Assembly (NCBI GenBank): GCA_934630515.1
Contig: CAKTVV010000006.1
Span: 62,001 to 126,000 of the forward strand
Reading direction: 5' to 3'
DNA length: 64,000 nt
Origin: an uncultured Eubacteriales bacterium
GTDB lineage: Bacteria; Bacillota; Clostridia; Oscillospirales; Acutalibacteraceae
Shown here: piece by piece, positions 18,323 to 27,259 of the stretch
How positions within the stretch are numbered: the stretch's first letter is position 1
How the letters are laid out: every line of letters begins with the position of its first letter
Notes under the pieces: generated by a model
The model's database searches: none
Told to the model about the DNA's origin: nothing
The model's input: only the letters and a program-made list of their open reading frames with translations
Made by a program: the position numbers and the translations under genes

Positions 18323-19336
18323 ATGGGTGATCCGCATTTGTACGATACCCTGCTGATAAACGAGCGGGAGGCACGGGAAGCATTTTGCGGCAAAGAGCAG
18401 GTCGCCATCGAATTGGTTGAAGCTGCCTTGCGGAAAAGGGCTGCAGGCGACGTGCTGCTGCCGGATAAGATCTCTCAGATATTTGACCCCAAGATACAAA
18501 ACCGGATCAACTGTCTGCCCGCCACACTCGTATCGGATAAACTCTGCGGTATGAAATGGGTCTCGGTATTCCCGGAAAATCCTCGGCACGGGATCCGTAA
18601 CCTTACCGGGCTGGTGATCCTGTCGGAGCTGCAGCACGGCTTGACCCTGTCCGTCATGGACGGCACCTACCTGACCGGCATCCGCACCGCTGCCGTAGGG
18701 GCTGTTGCCGCCAAGCATCTTGCCAGAGCCGAAGCAGCCACGATCGGGTTTATCGGTGCCGGCCGAGAGGCCAGAATGCACCTGGACATGCTCAGGCTGG
18801 TACGCCCGTCGCTGAAAAAATGCTATGTCTCCTCCCGCAGCACGGAAACGGTCCTGTCATTCATCGAGGAGGAATCCGCCAAGCACCCGGATATGGAATT
18901 TATCAACTGCGCCGATCATTACCGGGCAGCCACCGAGCCGGCCGATATCATCGTGACCGCAACCAGCTCGCAGCTGCAGCTCCTGAAAGCGGAGTATGTG
19001 CAGGAGGGCGCTTTCTATGTACACGTCGGCGGTCTGGAGGACGAATACGAGGTTCCGAAAAAGGCGCAGAAGATCGTATGCGACGAATGGGAATCCGTCA
19101 AGCACCGAAGCCAGACCATCAGTCTTATGTATAAAGCGGGGACCCTTTCCGACGAGGATATCTACAGCGATCTGGGCGAGATCGTAACCGGCGCAAAGCC
19201 CGGACGGGAAAACAATACGGAATTTATCTATTTCTGCTCCGTAGGACTGTCCTTCATCGACGTGACCTTCGCCCGCTACATCTACGAGGAGGCAAAACGG
19301 CTGGGCTTGGGAACGCCCTACGCCTTTTTGAACTGA
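18323..19336 (+). CDS. Ornithine cyclodeaminase/mu-crystallin family protein
   Basis: A 337-residue NAD(P)-dependent enzyme of the OCD/mu-crystallin family. The substrate half contains NRINCLPA and GMKWVSVFPENP, then the MDGTYLTGIRTAAVGAVAAKHLA signature region (two adjacent parts), and the Rossmann loop GFIGAGREAR. ATG at 18323 has AGGAGG seven bases upstream; an upstream in-frame ATG lacks such a site. Family members make proline from ornithine, reduce imines, or act as amino-acid dehydrogenases such as SbnB. It probably forms an operon with the sugar transferase and ATP-grasp ligase, so a modified amino acid for a glycan or small molecule is one possibility. A normal cysK lies nearby on the other strand but is separately regulated. 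Confidence 0.87.
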   Translation: MGDPHLYDTLLINEREAREAFCGKEQVAIELVEAALRKRAAGDVLLPDKISQIFDPKIQNRINCLPATLVSDKLCGMKWVSVFPENPRHGIRNLTGLVILSELQHGLTLSVMDGTYLTGIRTAAVGAVAAKHLARAEAATIGFIGAGREARMHLDMLRLVRPSLKKCYVSSRSTETVLSFIEEESAKHPDMEFINCADHYRAATEPADIIVTATSSQLQLLKAEYVQEGAFYVHVGGLEDEYEVPKKAQKIVCDEWESVKHRSQTISLMYKAGTLSDEDIYSDLGEIVTGAKPGRENNTEFIYFCSVGLSFIDVTFARYIYEEAKRLGLGTPYAFLN

Positions 19337-19424
19337 TCGTCTGTTAACGGCTTGGATGTCGCTGCGTATAGCGCTGCTCTTTTCGGTCAATACTATGGAA
19401 AACCACCGAAAAGGACGGATGACT

Positions 19425-20126
19425 ATGGAATGGCTGAAGATCCTGCTGGCGGCACCCCTGTCGTATGTGGCGCTGTTTCTCATCACTAAGCTCATCGGCT
19501 ACCGCCAGATCTCCCAGTTGAGCATATTCGACTATGTAAACGGCATCACCATCGGCTCCATCGCCGCCGAAATGGCGACCGAGCTGGAAAAGCCCCTGCA
19601 ACCGCTGCTGGCGATGGCAATCTACTGCCTGCTGGTGGTGCTGACCTCCTGGCTCACCACCCACTCGGTGCGGATGCGCCGCTGGCTCACCGGGCGCACG
19701 CTGGTGCTGCTGCAAAACGGCACCCTCTACCGGGAAAATCTCAAGAAAGCCAAGCTGGACGTGAACGAATTTCTCACCCAGTGCCGAGACAGCGGCTATT
19801 TCGACCTCAACGAGATCCAGCTGGCGCTGTTGGAGACCACCGGGAAGATCAGTTTCCTGCCCAAAAGCGCCACGCATCCCGCCACCCCGCAGGATATGGG
19901 GGTGAGCGTCCCGCAGGCGCAGCCGCAGATCAACGTGATACTGGACGGCGAAACGCTGATGGACAATCTGGAGTATCTGGGCTATAACGAGGACTGGCTG
20001 GATCATCGGCTGGAGGAGCAAAACTACACCGTGGGGCAGATCTTTCTTGCCACCTGCGACCGGGAGGGCAGCCTCACCCTATTCCCCATGGAGCACAAGG
20101 CCATGACCCGGGATCTGTTTTTGTGA
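19425..20126 (+). CDS. DUF421 (YetF-like) membrane protein
   Basis: A 233-residue protein with three N-terminal membrane helices (first 80 residues) and a soluble C-terminal domain of two YetF-type repeats. Family hallmarks are RQISQLSIFDYVNGITIGSIAAE, LLQNGTLYRENLKKAKLDVNEF and EIQLALLETTGKISFLPK (each quoted in part). The start at ATG 19425 has AAAGGA nine bases upstream; two earlier in-frame ATGs lack a suitable site. It lies 88 bases after the OCD-family gene and may be cotranscribed. YetF-type proteins are linked to spore or membrane stress in Bacilli, but the molecular role is unknown. Confidence 0.87.
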   Translation: MEWLKILLAAPLSYVALFLITKLIGYRQISQLSIFDYVNGITIGSIAAEMATELEKPLQPLLAMAIYCLLVVLTSWLTTHSVRMRRWLTGRTLVLLQNGTLYRENLKKAKLDVNEFLTQCRDSGYFDLNEIQLALLETTGKISFLPKSATHPATPQDMGVSVPQAQPQINVILDGETLMDNLEYLGYNEDWLDHRLEEQNYTVGQIFLATCDREGSLTLFPMEHKAMTRDLFL

Positions 20127-20400
20127 GCGGCGGGAGGCATACAGGCGCCGTGCGGTGCCGGAAAAGCGCCGCAATCATAACCGGCGGCTGAATTAAGCCC
20201 CATAAGGGCTTTTTACCGGCCGGAATCTAAACCCGGAAGAAGCTTTCGCTTGCATCCATTGCTCCGCCGCCCGAAAACGGGCAGCTGCCGTTTTTACCGG
20301 ATGCATACGCATTTGCCGGATGGGTATTTCCGACCCGCTTGAAGCGAGAGCTTTTTACGGGATACCGCCACCGGCATAGCCGGGAACTCCCGAAGCCAAT
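20127..20400. other. Non-coding stretch with hairpins, no gene recognised
   Basis: After a short terminator the stretch holds an imperfect 12-base inverted repeat (AAGCTTTCGCTT near 20237 against AAGCGAGAGCTT near 20341) about 90 bases apart, and a small CCCG/CGGG hairpin near 20271-20282. No reading frame with a ribosome site or recognisable product was found. It could be a structured RNA or a relic. Confidence 0.35.
20195..20214 (+). terminator. Short terminator after the DUF421 gene
   Basis: AAGCCC and GGGCTT pair across a CATAA-type loop and run into TTTT. The stem is only 6 bp. Confidence 0.5.
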
Positions 20401-20441
20401 AAAGAGGACGGCTGTTGAAAGGATCAACAGCCGTCCTCTTT
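20401..20441 (-). terminator. Terminator of cysK
   Basis: A perfect 18-bp stem (20401-20418 with 20424-20441) and a 5-base loop lie ten bases beyond the cysK stop codon, with A/T-rich flanks on both sides. Confidence 0.85.
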
Positions 20442-20450
20442 CGTTTTATG

Positions 20451-21383
20451 TCAGTCTGCAAACAGCGGGGTGGACAGATACCGGTCACCGGTATCCGGCA
20501 GCAGCGCTACAATGGTTTTGCCCGCATTCTCCGGGCGGCGAGCCAGCTCCAGCGCCGCCCACACGGCTGCTCCGGAGGAAATGCCCACCAGCACGCCCTC
20601 CTGCTTGCCGATCTCCTTGCCGGTGGCAAAGGCATCGTCGTTCTCTACGGCGATGATCTCATCGTACACGCCGGTATCCAGCACCTGCGGCACAAATCCG
20701 GCGCCGATGCCCTGAATCTTATGGGCGCCCGCCACACCGGTGGACAGCACCGCCGAACTCTTGGGCTCCACCGCCACCACCCGAACGGCGGGGTTCTTGG
20801 ATTTCAGATACTTTCCGACGCCGGTAACGGTACCGCCGGTACCCACGCCCGCCACGAAAATATCCACTTTTCCGTCGGTATCCTCATAGATCTCCGGACC
20901 GGTGGTCTCAAAATGCGCCTTGGGATTGGCGGCATTGACAAACTGCCCCGGAATGAAGCTGTGGGGAATCTCCGCCGCCAGCTCCTCCGCCTTAGCGATA
21001 GCGCCCTTCATGCCCTTGGCGCCCTCGGTCAGCACCAACTCCGCACCGTAGGCTTTCATCAGCTGACGGCGCTCCACCGACATGGTCTCCGGCATCACGA
21101 TGATAATACGGTAGCCACGGGCCGCCGCCACCGACGCCAGCCCGATGCCGGTATTGCCGGAGGTCGGCTCGATGATCACCGATTCCGGGGTCAGCCGTCC
21201 CTTTTCCTCCGCATCGTCGATCATCGCCTTGGCGATCCGATCCTTGACCGATCCGGCGGGATTAAAGTATTCCAGCTTTGCCAGCACCTTGGCCTTCAGG
21301 TCGTATTTTTTCTCCAGATGAGTCAGCTCCAGCAAAGGGGTCTTCCCAATCAGTTGATCTGCCGCTGTATAAATGTTTGCCAT
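20451..21383 (-). CDS. cysK: Cysteine synthase A (O-acetylserine sulfhydrylase)
   Basis: A 310-residue PLP enzyme that makes cysteine from O-acetylserine and sulfide. The PLP Lys is at position 47 in NPAGSVKDRIA, the substrate loop reads TSGNTGIGLA, and GVGTGGTVTGVG and SSGAAVWAALELA bind the cofactor phosphate. The length is normal for CysK and there is no CBS domain. GGAGAG is seven bases before the ATG. It is a single-gene transcript with its own promoter, a likely operator over the start site, and an 18-bp terminator. Confidence 0.95.
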   Translation of the reverse strand: MANIYTAADQLIGKTPLLELTHLEKKYDLKAKVLAKLEYFNPAGSVKDRIAKAMIDDAEEKGRLTPESVIIEPTSGNTGIGLASVAAARGYRIIIVMPETMSVERRQLMKAYGAELVLTEGAKGMKGAIAKAEELAAEIPHSFIPGQFVNAANPKAHFETTGPEIYEDTDGKVDIFVAGVGTGGTVTGVGKYLKSKNPAVRVVAVEPKSSAVLSTGVAGAHKIQGIGAGFVPQVLDTGVYDEIIAVENDDAFATGKEIGKQEGVLVGISSGAAVWAALELARRPENAGKTIVALLPDTGDRYLSTPLFAD

Positions 21384-21498
21384 AACGCTCTCTCCTTATC
21401 TATCTCACTGTGATTGCACACTCATAACTCCGTATGGATCCGGGTCTCGCCTGTCTGTCCGCCTCGACATCGCTTCATTTGCCATCGTCCTCTCAATT

Positions 21499-21524
21499 CC
21501 TACTATTCCGATAGGTTCAATCGG
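21499..21524 (-). promoter_or_regulatory. Candidate sulfur-responsive operator upstream of cysK
   Basis: CCTACTATTCCGATAGG (arms CCTA/TAGG) overlaps a second inverted repeat CCGAT...ATCGG, starting about 10 bases after the cysK -10 box. On the reverse strand it reads CCTATCGGAATAGTAGG, which resembles binding sites of Rrf2-family cysteine/iron-sulfur regulators in Clostridia. The regulator identity is inference. Confidence 0.5.
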
Positions 21525-21533
21525 ATTGTCTTA

Positions 21534-21562
21534 TTTATACCACCTTTTTTCGTGGTTGTCAA
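21534..21562 (-). promoter_or_regulatory. Sigma-A promoter of cysK
   Basis: Reverse-strand TTGACA (21562-21557) and TATAAA (21539-21534) are 17 bases apart. The untranslated leader to the ATG is about 145 bases. Confidence 0.8.
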
Positions 21563-21599
21563 TGGCTTTTTTCAAAAAAGGAGAATATTTTTTCTGCCC

Positions 21600-21628
21600 T
21601 TTACAGCCGCCGGGCAACATGCTATAAT
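21600..21628 (+). promoter_or_regulatory. Sigma-A promoter of the SPFH gene
   Basis: TTTACA (21600-21605), a 17-base spacer and a perfect TATAAT (21623-21628), 32 bases before the start codon. Confidence 0.8.
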
Positions 21629-21660
21629 AAAGGCAACAACTGAAAGGAGCCGTTATTCTA

Positions 21661-22610
21661 TGGAGTTTCTTTTTCTCGGGCTGCTGATCCTCATTCTGCT
21701 GATCATTCTCGCCAATATCAAGATCGTCCCCCAGTCCTCCCAGTATGTGATCGAGTTTCTGGGCAAGTACAAGACCACCTGGAGCGCCGGCCTGCACATC
21801 AAGGTGCCGCTGCTGGAGAAGATCTCCAAAAAGGTCACCCTCAAGGAGCAGGTGCTGGATTCCCCGCCCCAGCCGGTGATCACCAAGGATAATGTCACCA
21901 TGCAGATCGACACGGTGGTGTATTTCCGTATCTTTGACGCCAAGCTGTATACCTACGGCGTGGTGAACCCCGTCAATGCGCTGGCCAATCTGACCGCCAC
22001 CACCCTGCGGAACATCGTGGGCGAGCTGGAGCTGGACGGCACCCTCACCTCCCGGGATACCATCAACGGGAAGATGACCGCCATTCTGGACGAAGCCACC
22101 GACCAGTGGGGCATGAAGGTGTCCCGGGTGGAGCTGAAGAACATCATTCCCCCCGCCGAGATCCAGTCCGCCATGGAAAAGCAGATGAAGGCCGAACGGG
22201 ATCGCCGGGAGACGCTGCTGCAGGCGGAGGGACACAAGGCCGCCGCCATCACCCGTGCCGAGGGCGATAAGATGGCGATGATCCTCGCCGCCGAGGGTGA
22301 GCGGGACGCCCGCATCGCCCGTGCCGAGGGCGAAGCCAAGGCGCTGCTGCTGGCGAAGCAGGCCGAGGCGGACGGCATCCGTGCCATCCGGGAGGCGGGC
22401 GCCGACGCCGCTGTGCTGGAGCTGAAAAAATACGAGGCGCTGGTGCAGCTGTCCAACGGCACCGCCGCCAAGCTGATCATCCCCACCGATGCCGTCAGCG
22501 CCACCACCCACAACGTGCTGTTCAGCGAGACCTCCGGGCTGGGTGACGTGACCCATTCCGCCCCCAAGCCCGTAGAGCCGCCCAAAGCCGACCCCTGCTG
22601 CGACGATTAA
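21661..22610 (+). CDS. SPFH/Band 7 (stomatin-like) membrane protein
   Basis: A 316-residue protein with one N-terminal membrane helix (residues 2-19) followed by the SPFH domain: VPQSSQYVIEFLGKYKTTW, LLEKISKKVTLKEQVLD, and NVTMQIDTVVYFRI. A long Ala/Glu-rich coiled coil (about residues 165-265, with repeated AEGDK, AEGER and AEGEAKAL elements) follows, then a Pro-rich tail with a terminal Cys-Cys. These proteins build ring-like assemblies in membrane microdomains and influence membrane proteases. AAAGGAG lies ten bases before the ATG. No NfeD partner gene is next to it; it appears monocistronic. Confidence 0.9.
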
Positions 22611-22673
22611 AGCCGCTGACAGAAATGAGCCGCCGCCGATGGCATCGGCGGCGGCATCCATTCGATCATACCG

Positions 22674-22740
22674 CAAGCCCCTTGCGTCACCGAAAAGCAC
22701 CGGTTGCTTTTTCGGCCGATCCGCAAGGGGCTTGTTGTCT
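22674..22740 (+). terminator. Large structured terminator after the SPFH gene
   Basis: Outer arms CAAGCCCCTTGCG and CGCAAGGGGCTTG (13 bp, perfect) enclose an inner CCGAAAAGC/GCTTTTTCGG stem, followed by TTGTTGTC and a T run. A separate 12-bp GC hairpin lies at 22629-22655. Confidence 0.75.
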
Positions 22741-22818
22741 TTTTCCCACGGAAACGGTCAGAGCCCGCTGACCGCCATCGGGAGCTGCCCGCTTGCAGCG
22801 GGCGCTGCCGGAGCGGCA

Positions 22819-23724
22819 TCAGGTGCTCGACAGACCGCTTTGGGCTATGCTCTTCACGAAACTCCTCTGGCAGAACACAAACAGGACGACCAGCGGCAAA
22901 GCCACAAAGATGCTCGCCGCACAGCGGGCAAACTGGGTGCTGACGTTATCGATATGGACCCCGACCCGCACCAGGATCGTCCCCATGGTATTAGCCAGCA
23001 CCTTGGTGTCGATGAGATACAGGGACGTATAGGTGTTGTCCGTCCACTGCCAGCAGAAGGAAAACAGGAACACCGTCATCAGCATCGTGCGGGCATTGGG
23101 CAGCATGACCGAGAAAAAGGTGCGGAAGACGCCCGCTCCGTCGATATACGCCGCCTCCTCTATGGCGACGGACAGGCTCCGGAAATTCTGACGCATCAGG
23201 TAGATATACAGCCCCTCCCGGACTCCCAGCCCCGTAAAGGACAGGATCAGCAGCGGTAAGAATGTATCCACCAGCTGCAGAGAACCCAGGTGCATATTCA
23301 CAAAGCTCTGATACTGTGCGATGCTGATCACCTGATAGGGCACCAGCAGCATGATGATCACAAAGGCAAAGGCTATATTTCTGCCGCGGAATTTGAACCT
23401 CGCCAGCCCGTATCCCACCAGAGTGCAGGAAAAGGTCTGGACGATCGCCACCAGCAGGGACAGTACCACGCTGTTGATGAGGCTTTCCGGCAGATACATC
23501 TGCTCAAACGCCTTTTTCCAATAATAGGTGGACGGATGCCGGGAAAGCAGCCGGACCGTATTATCCAATATGTCCTCCGGGCTCATCAGAGACAGCAGAA
23601 ATTTGCTGAGGATCGGCTTCAGAATAATAAAGCTCAAGCCGAAAAGGATGAAAAAGCGCAATATGCCGTACAGGATCCTGCCGACCCGATACCGTCGATG
23701 TAACCGGTTTGTTTCGTTATTCAC
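22819..23724 (-). CDS. CUT1 carbohydrate ABC transporter permease, MalG type
   Basis: A 301-residue inner membrane permease with about six membrane helices. The EAA loop that docks the ATPase is visible as EEAAYIDGAGVFRTFFSVMLP near residue 200 (quoted in parts), and the MalG-type C-terminal FVKSIAQSGLS is present. It is the last gene of the 12-gene locus and lies 11 bases after its MalF-type partner. This pair is the second of two CUT1 permease pairs in the locus. No ATPase gene is nearby, so a shared MsmX-like ATPase must serve it. Confidence 0.9.
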   Translation of the reverse strand: MNNETNRLHRRYRVGRILYGILRFFILFGLSFIILKPILSKFLLSLMSPEDILDNTVRLLSRHPSTYYWKKAFEQMYLPESLINSVVLSLLVAIVQTFSCTLVGYGLARFKFRGRNIAFAFVIIMLLVPYQVISIAQYQSFVNMHLGSLQLVDTFLPLLILSFTGLGVREGLYIYLMRQNFRSLSVAIEEAAYIDGAGVFRTFFSVMLPNARTMLMTVFLFSFCWQWTDNTYTSLYLIDTKVLANTMGTILVRVGVHIDNVSTQFARCAASIFVALPLVVLFVFCQRSFVKSIAQSGLSST

Positions 23725-23735
23725 AGCCTATTCCC

Positions 23736-24635
23736 CTATCCTTCCGCATTGACCGTAAACTTTTTCAATATCAGCAACACCGCAACCGAAATGATCCCCA
23801 GCGCAAGCAGATACAGGAGGTTCATCGCCGTCGCCAGCGTAAACTGATTTTCCCCGAACGCCAGATCGTTGGCATAGGTCAGCAGCGTATTTCCGCTGTC
23901 CGCCGAGGCGGCGATGGTGTAGATCGCATTGACCGCTATCTGCGGGCTGATCATCGGGAGAGTGATCTTCCAGAAGGTCTCCCATTTGCTGCAGCCCTCG
24001 ATCTGAGCCGCCTCGTATACCGAGGTGGGGATCTCCTGCAGCCCGGCCAGAAAAATGAATATCTGCAGACCGCTGGAGCGTGCCACCTCATACACATTGG
24101 ACACCGTATCCACGACAATATCCGTAAGGACGCTGGGGAAGTTCATCTTCGTCAGCAGAGAGGACATATCCGCCAGCACGGCGGTTCCCGACACCATGCC
24201 GGTGTCGATCACCTGCCCGGCGCCGCTGTAGTACAGCGCAAAGCTGTCCGTCGCACTCAAGGCGCCGGCAGCCAGAATGACCGGCACAAAGAATATGACC
24301 CGGGCCAGGACCCGCCCGTGAAACCGCTGGTTCAGCAGGGTGGAGATGAACAGACTGTAGATCAGGATCACCGGAACCTGAATGATCATATTCCGCAGAT
24401 TGGCGACCAGCAGCGGGACAAAGCTCGGATCCTCCGTGAGCGCCTCCTTATAGGCGTGAAACCCGGTAAACCGAAGGGCTGCGCCCACGTCGGAGGCGGC
24501 GCTGCTCACGGAATACCGAAAGGTCTGCACCAGATTCGGTAAAAACACAAAGCAGACGCCCAAGATCAGCGGAGCGATAAACACATAGCCGTAATAGGCT
24601 CTTTTTTCAAACAATGCGATCCTTTTCCGTTTCAT
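23736..24635 (-). CDS. CUT1 carbohydrate ABC transporter permease, MalF type
   Basis: A 299-residue permease with six predicted membrane helices and the EAA loop YEAAQIEGCSKWETFWKITLP near residue 205 (in parts). ATG at 24635 has AAAGGG seven bases upstream and begins with the basic MKRKRIALFEKR cap; a GTG eight codons earlier is a weaker alternative. It partners the MalG-type gene immediately downstream. The two follow a DUF5696 lipoprotein gene, an order I associate with Firmicute oligosaccharide importers. Confidence 0.88.
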   Translation of the reverse strand: MKRKRIALFEKRAYYGYVFIAPLILGVCFVFLPNLVQTFRYSVSSAASDVGAALRFTGFHAYKEALTEDPSFVPLLVANLRNMIIQVPVILIYSLFISTLLNQRFHGRVLARVIFFVPVILAAGALSATDSFALYYSGAGQVIDTGMVSGTAVLADMSSLLTKMNFPSVLTDIVVDTVSNVYEVARSSGLQIFIFLAGLQEIPTSVYEAAQIEGCSKWETFWKITLPMISPQIAVNAIYTIAASADSGNTLLTYANDLAFGENQFTLATAMNLLYLLALGIISVAVLLILKKFTVNAEG

Positions 24636-24683
24636 AGCAAAGCCCTTTCGATACTCCACGGTACCGTTCCCTTTCTCCTGTAT

Positions 24684-27236
24684 TCATCCTACGGCAAAAT
24701 TCCAAGGCTGTACCGTAACGCCGTTCACGGTGACCTCCCGTTCCCCATAGTTTACATAGACCCGCACCCCATTAGCATAGGTGGAGCAGGTCACCTGCGG
24801 AGCGACCGACGCATAGTCCGTAAAGGCTGCCCCGGCAACGGCATTTTCCACGGTCTGCAGCCGCTGCGCCATCTCTATGAACCGGGCGAGCCGTGCTTCG
24901 TCCTGCATGGAATACCACAGGGCTTCATACTGGGTATTGGCAAGCAGGGAATCGGATTCGGTGATAAACACCCCATAGGGCGCCGCCCCCATGGCGGCGC
25001 TGTTCAAAATCGTGCGGACGCTGTCGGCAGCCATATTATACGGTGTGCCGGCATAGGATACCGCTCCGTGGATCACCATCTGATAGAAGGGCACCGCCCG
25101 TGCCTCGTCATCCAGAGCCGAATCGGTATCCGGCACCTGCAGCAGATGGGAGGCATACGGCAGCACATAGGCGTTTCCGTTGTCGAACGCCATACGGAAC
25201 CCATCGTTTTCCGCAGCGCTCAGCGCCGTCTCCACATACCGGACGCTTTCCGTCCGGTCAATATCCCGGGTCTTGGCATAATCGCCGCCCAGCTGCAGAC
25301 CGGTGCCGCCATAGGAGAGCCCCAAGCCGGCGGTGCCGTCCAGCGCTTTGGTCAAGGAGCTGCGGAACGCCGCCGTATACTCGGGAAACCGCAGGGGCGA
25401 GATCCAATACCGCTGCAGCCGGGTGGAATACTTTCTCGTGACGATATCGTGCTCTCCCCGGTAAGCAACCATGCGGTTCAAATACCGTGCCGCATCCTGA
25501 GACGGAGAGAACCCGTTCCCCCGGCGATAGGCGCACTGCATATCGGCATCCAGATACAGCTGCCCGCCGCTTTCGTTCAGCTGACGGCTCAGCTGCTCCA
25601 GCTCCTGCTGCGAGCCCACCTTTTTGCTCAAGGTATACTTGGTATAGGCGCCATGCTCATATCCGGCTGTGCCGTATCCGTGCAGCCGGACCACGATGTG
25701 ATCCAGCCCCGCCTCCTGCAGAGCGGATACGGAGCGCATGATCCCGGAAAGGGTGGAGAGCACCGTCTTCTGCACATACGGAATACCCAAAAAGCTCTTC
25801 TGCTCGGTGATCATACATACATAATCCAGATATACCGACACAGCGGCATTCTCCTGCTCCGTCAGCGTGCCGTTTTCCAGCAGATATGCCCGATAGACGG
25901 CAGCCATATCCTCATAGGTGCTCTCTCCCTGCGGCAGCAGGATAAACCGGATCCGGGGAGAGGCGGCAATACGCTCGGCGGAAAACAGATTATAGATCGG
26001 GATGGACATGGAGGCACCGTAATCCGTCACATCGATCTTCCGGAGTGCAAAGGAGGCATACAGGTGATCGACCGGGTCCGCCGCACTGGAGGCGGTCAGA
26101 TTCAGCTGCGCCACCTCCGCCGCCTGCTCGATGACCGCCAGCATACCGCCGTCCGGCAGGGAAGCACCGAAGACCGGCAGCGACAGGTTCTTTTCCAGCC
26201 GATCCAGACTCCCGTTATTCTCCGTGTAGTCCGGGCCGTAGTAGGAGAGGGACGTCAATTCCCCGCCGGAGCCGAGATCGATCAGGGCGCCGGAGCCGTC
26301 GGGGACAAAGTAATAGCCGTCGGCCTCCCGGGTGGCGGAAAAATATTCCAGCAGATCGATCTTCTGGAGCTTGTGGGCGGTGCTCTTCTCCTCGATCCGG
26401 TCCGACAGCACGGCGACGGAAAAGCCGTCGTCCTGCAGGGTGTATTCCACCGGCACCACAAATCCCGCCGTCTCCTCCGCCGTCTCCGAGAGATCGATCT
26501 TCAGCTTTTTCAGCATGGCCTCGTATTGGGCGTTGGTATAGCCCGCATCGGACAGATAGGTGCTGATGTCGTTTTTCTCGTTGGCCGTCAGGCCGTCCCC
26601 GAGAATATACAGCGGGGTATCCGACAGGATCGGATAGAGAGACAACTTATCCGCAAAATCCTCCGGCTTATCCTCCTGCGAATACAGGGTATAGTACCGC
26701 TCCATGCGGCGGCGGATGGCGCCGCTTTGTATCCCCTCGCAGATGGTGCGAAAGCTCTCCTCGTCCAGCACCAGCGGCAGCACCGTATCCATGGAGCCGA
26801 AACGGTAATACACACGCACAGCAGTGCCGTTGGAGCGGATGGAATAATTATCCATCGCCACGCTGTCCGCCGTGGAGTACATATAGTTGACGTCGGACTG
26901 CTCCTCATAGTAGTGCAGCGTCAGCTCCGAGCAGGAGCGGGCGGCGATCTCCTCGGCACCGAAGGCGATCTCCTCCGCAGGCACCGAGGAATAGACCCGC
27001 CCCGTGCGCTTATCGCAGACGGTGAAGTGGGTTGTGGCGGCATCCAGCGTAAACCGGATCCGGTCGTTTTCCAAAACGACATTTTCCTGCATTTCTTCCC
27101 AATCGCTGTCCGACGGGGATGCCGCAGGGGTGAGCTCTGTGTCCCCCTCCCGGGCGTCATGGGCGCAGCCGGTCAGGGGCAGCAGAATACAGGCACAAAC
27201 AAGCAACAGACTGGTGATTCTTTTTCCAAGCGACAT
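24684..27236 (-). CDS. DUF5696 lipoprotein
   Basis: An 850-residue exported lipoprotein. The N terminus has a basic start, a hydrophobic stretch (LLLVCACILLPLTG) and a lipobox Cys, so the protein is anchored to the outer face of the membrane. The rest matches DUF5696: an N-terminal beta-rich domain with FTLDAATTHFTVCDKRTG, YFVPDGSGALIDLGSG, and a C-terminal barrel-like part with VVRLHGYGTAGYEHGAY and LYLDADMQ. ATG at 27236 follows GGAGG by seven bases; the frame is open further upstream but overlaps the preceding gene. DUF5696 proteins sit in CUT1 loci next to YIP1 proteins, as here, and resemble inactive or uncharacterised glycosidases. The function is unknown. Confidence 0.85.
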   Translation of the reverse strand: MSLGKRITSLLLVCACILLPLTGCAHDAREGDTELTPAASPSDSDWEEMQENVVLENDRIRFTLDAATTHFTVCDKRTGRVYSSVPAEEIAFGAEEIAARSCSELTLHYYEEQSDVNYMYSTADSVAMDNYSIRSNGTAVRVYYRFGSMDTVLPLVLDEESFRTICEGIQSGAIRRRMERYYTLYSQEDKPEDFADKLSLYPILSDTPLYILGDGLTANEKNDISTYLSDAGYTNAQYEAMLKKLKIDLSETAEETAGFVVPVEYTLQDDGFSVAVLSDRIEEKSTAHKLQKIDLLEYFSATREADGYYFVPDGSGALIDLGSGGELTSLSYYGPDYTENNGSLDRLEKNLSLPVFGASLPDGGMLAVIEQAAEVAQLNLTASSAADPVDHLYASFALRKIDVTDYGASMSIPIYNLFSAERIAASPRIRFILLPQGESTYEDMAAVYRAYLLENGTLTEQENAAVSVYLDYVCMITEQKSFLGIPYVQKTVLSTLSGIMRSVSALQEAGLDHIVVRLHGYGTAGYEHGAYTKYTLSKKVGSQQELEQLSRQLNESGGQLYLDADMQCAYRRGNGFSPSQDAARYLNRMVAYRGEHDIVTRKYSTRLQRYWISPLRFPEYTAAFRSSLTKALDGTAGLGLSYGGTGLQLGGDYAKTRDIDRTESVRYVETALSAAENDGFRMAFDNGNAYVLPYASHLLQVPDTDSALDDEARAVPFYQMVIHGAVSYAGTPYNMAADSVRTILNSAAMGAAPYGVFITESDSLLANTQYEALWYSMQDEARLARFIEMAQRLQTVENAVAGAAFTDYASVAPQVTCSTYANGVRVYVNYGEREVTVNGVTVQPWNFAVG

Positions 27237-27259
27237 GGCCAAGCCTCCAAACCCCGGTA

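Noticed and set aside
21384..21533. T-box or other riboswitch in the cysK leader
   Set aside because: No T-box sequence, specifier-type stem or terminator/antiterminator pair is visible. The inverted repeats near the start site better fit a protein operator.
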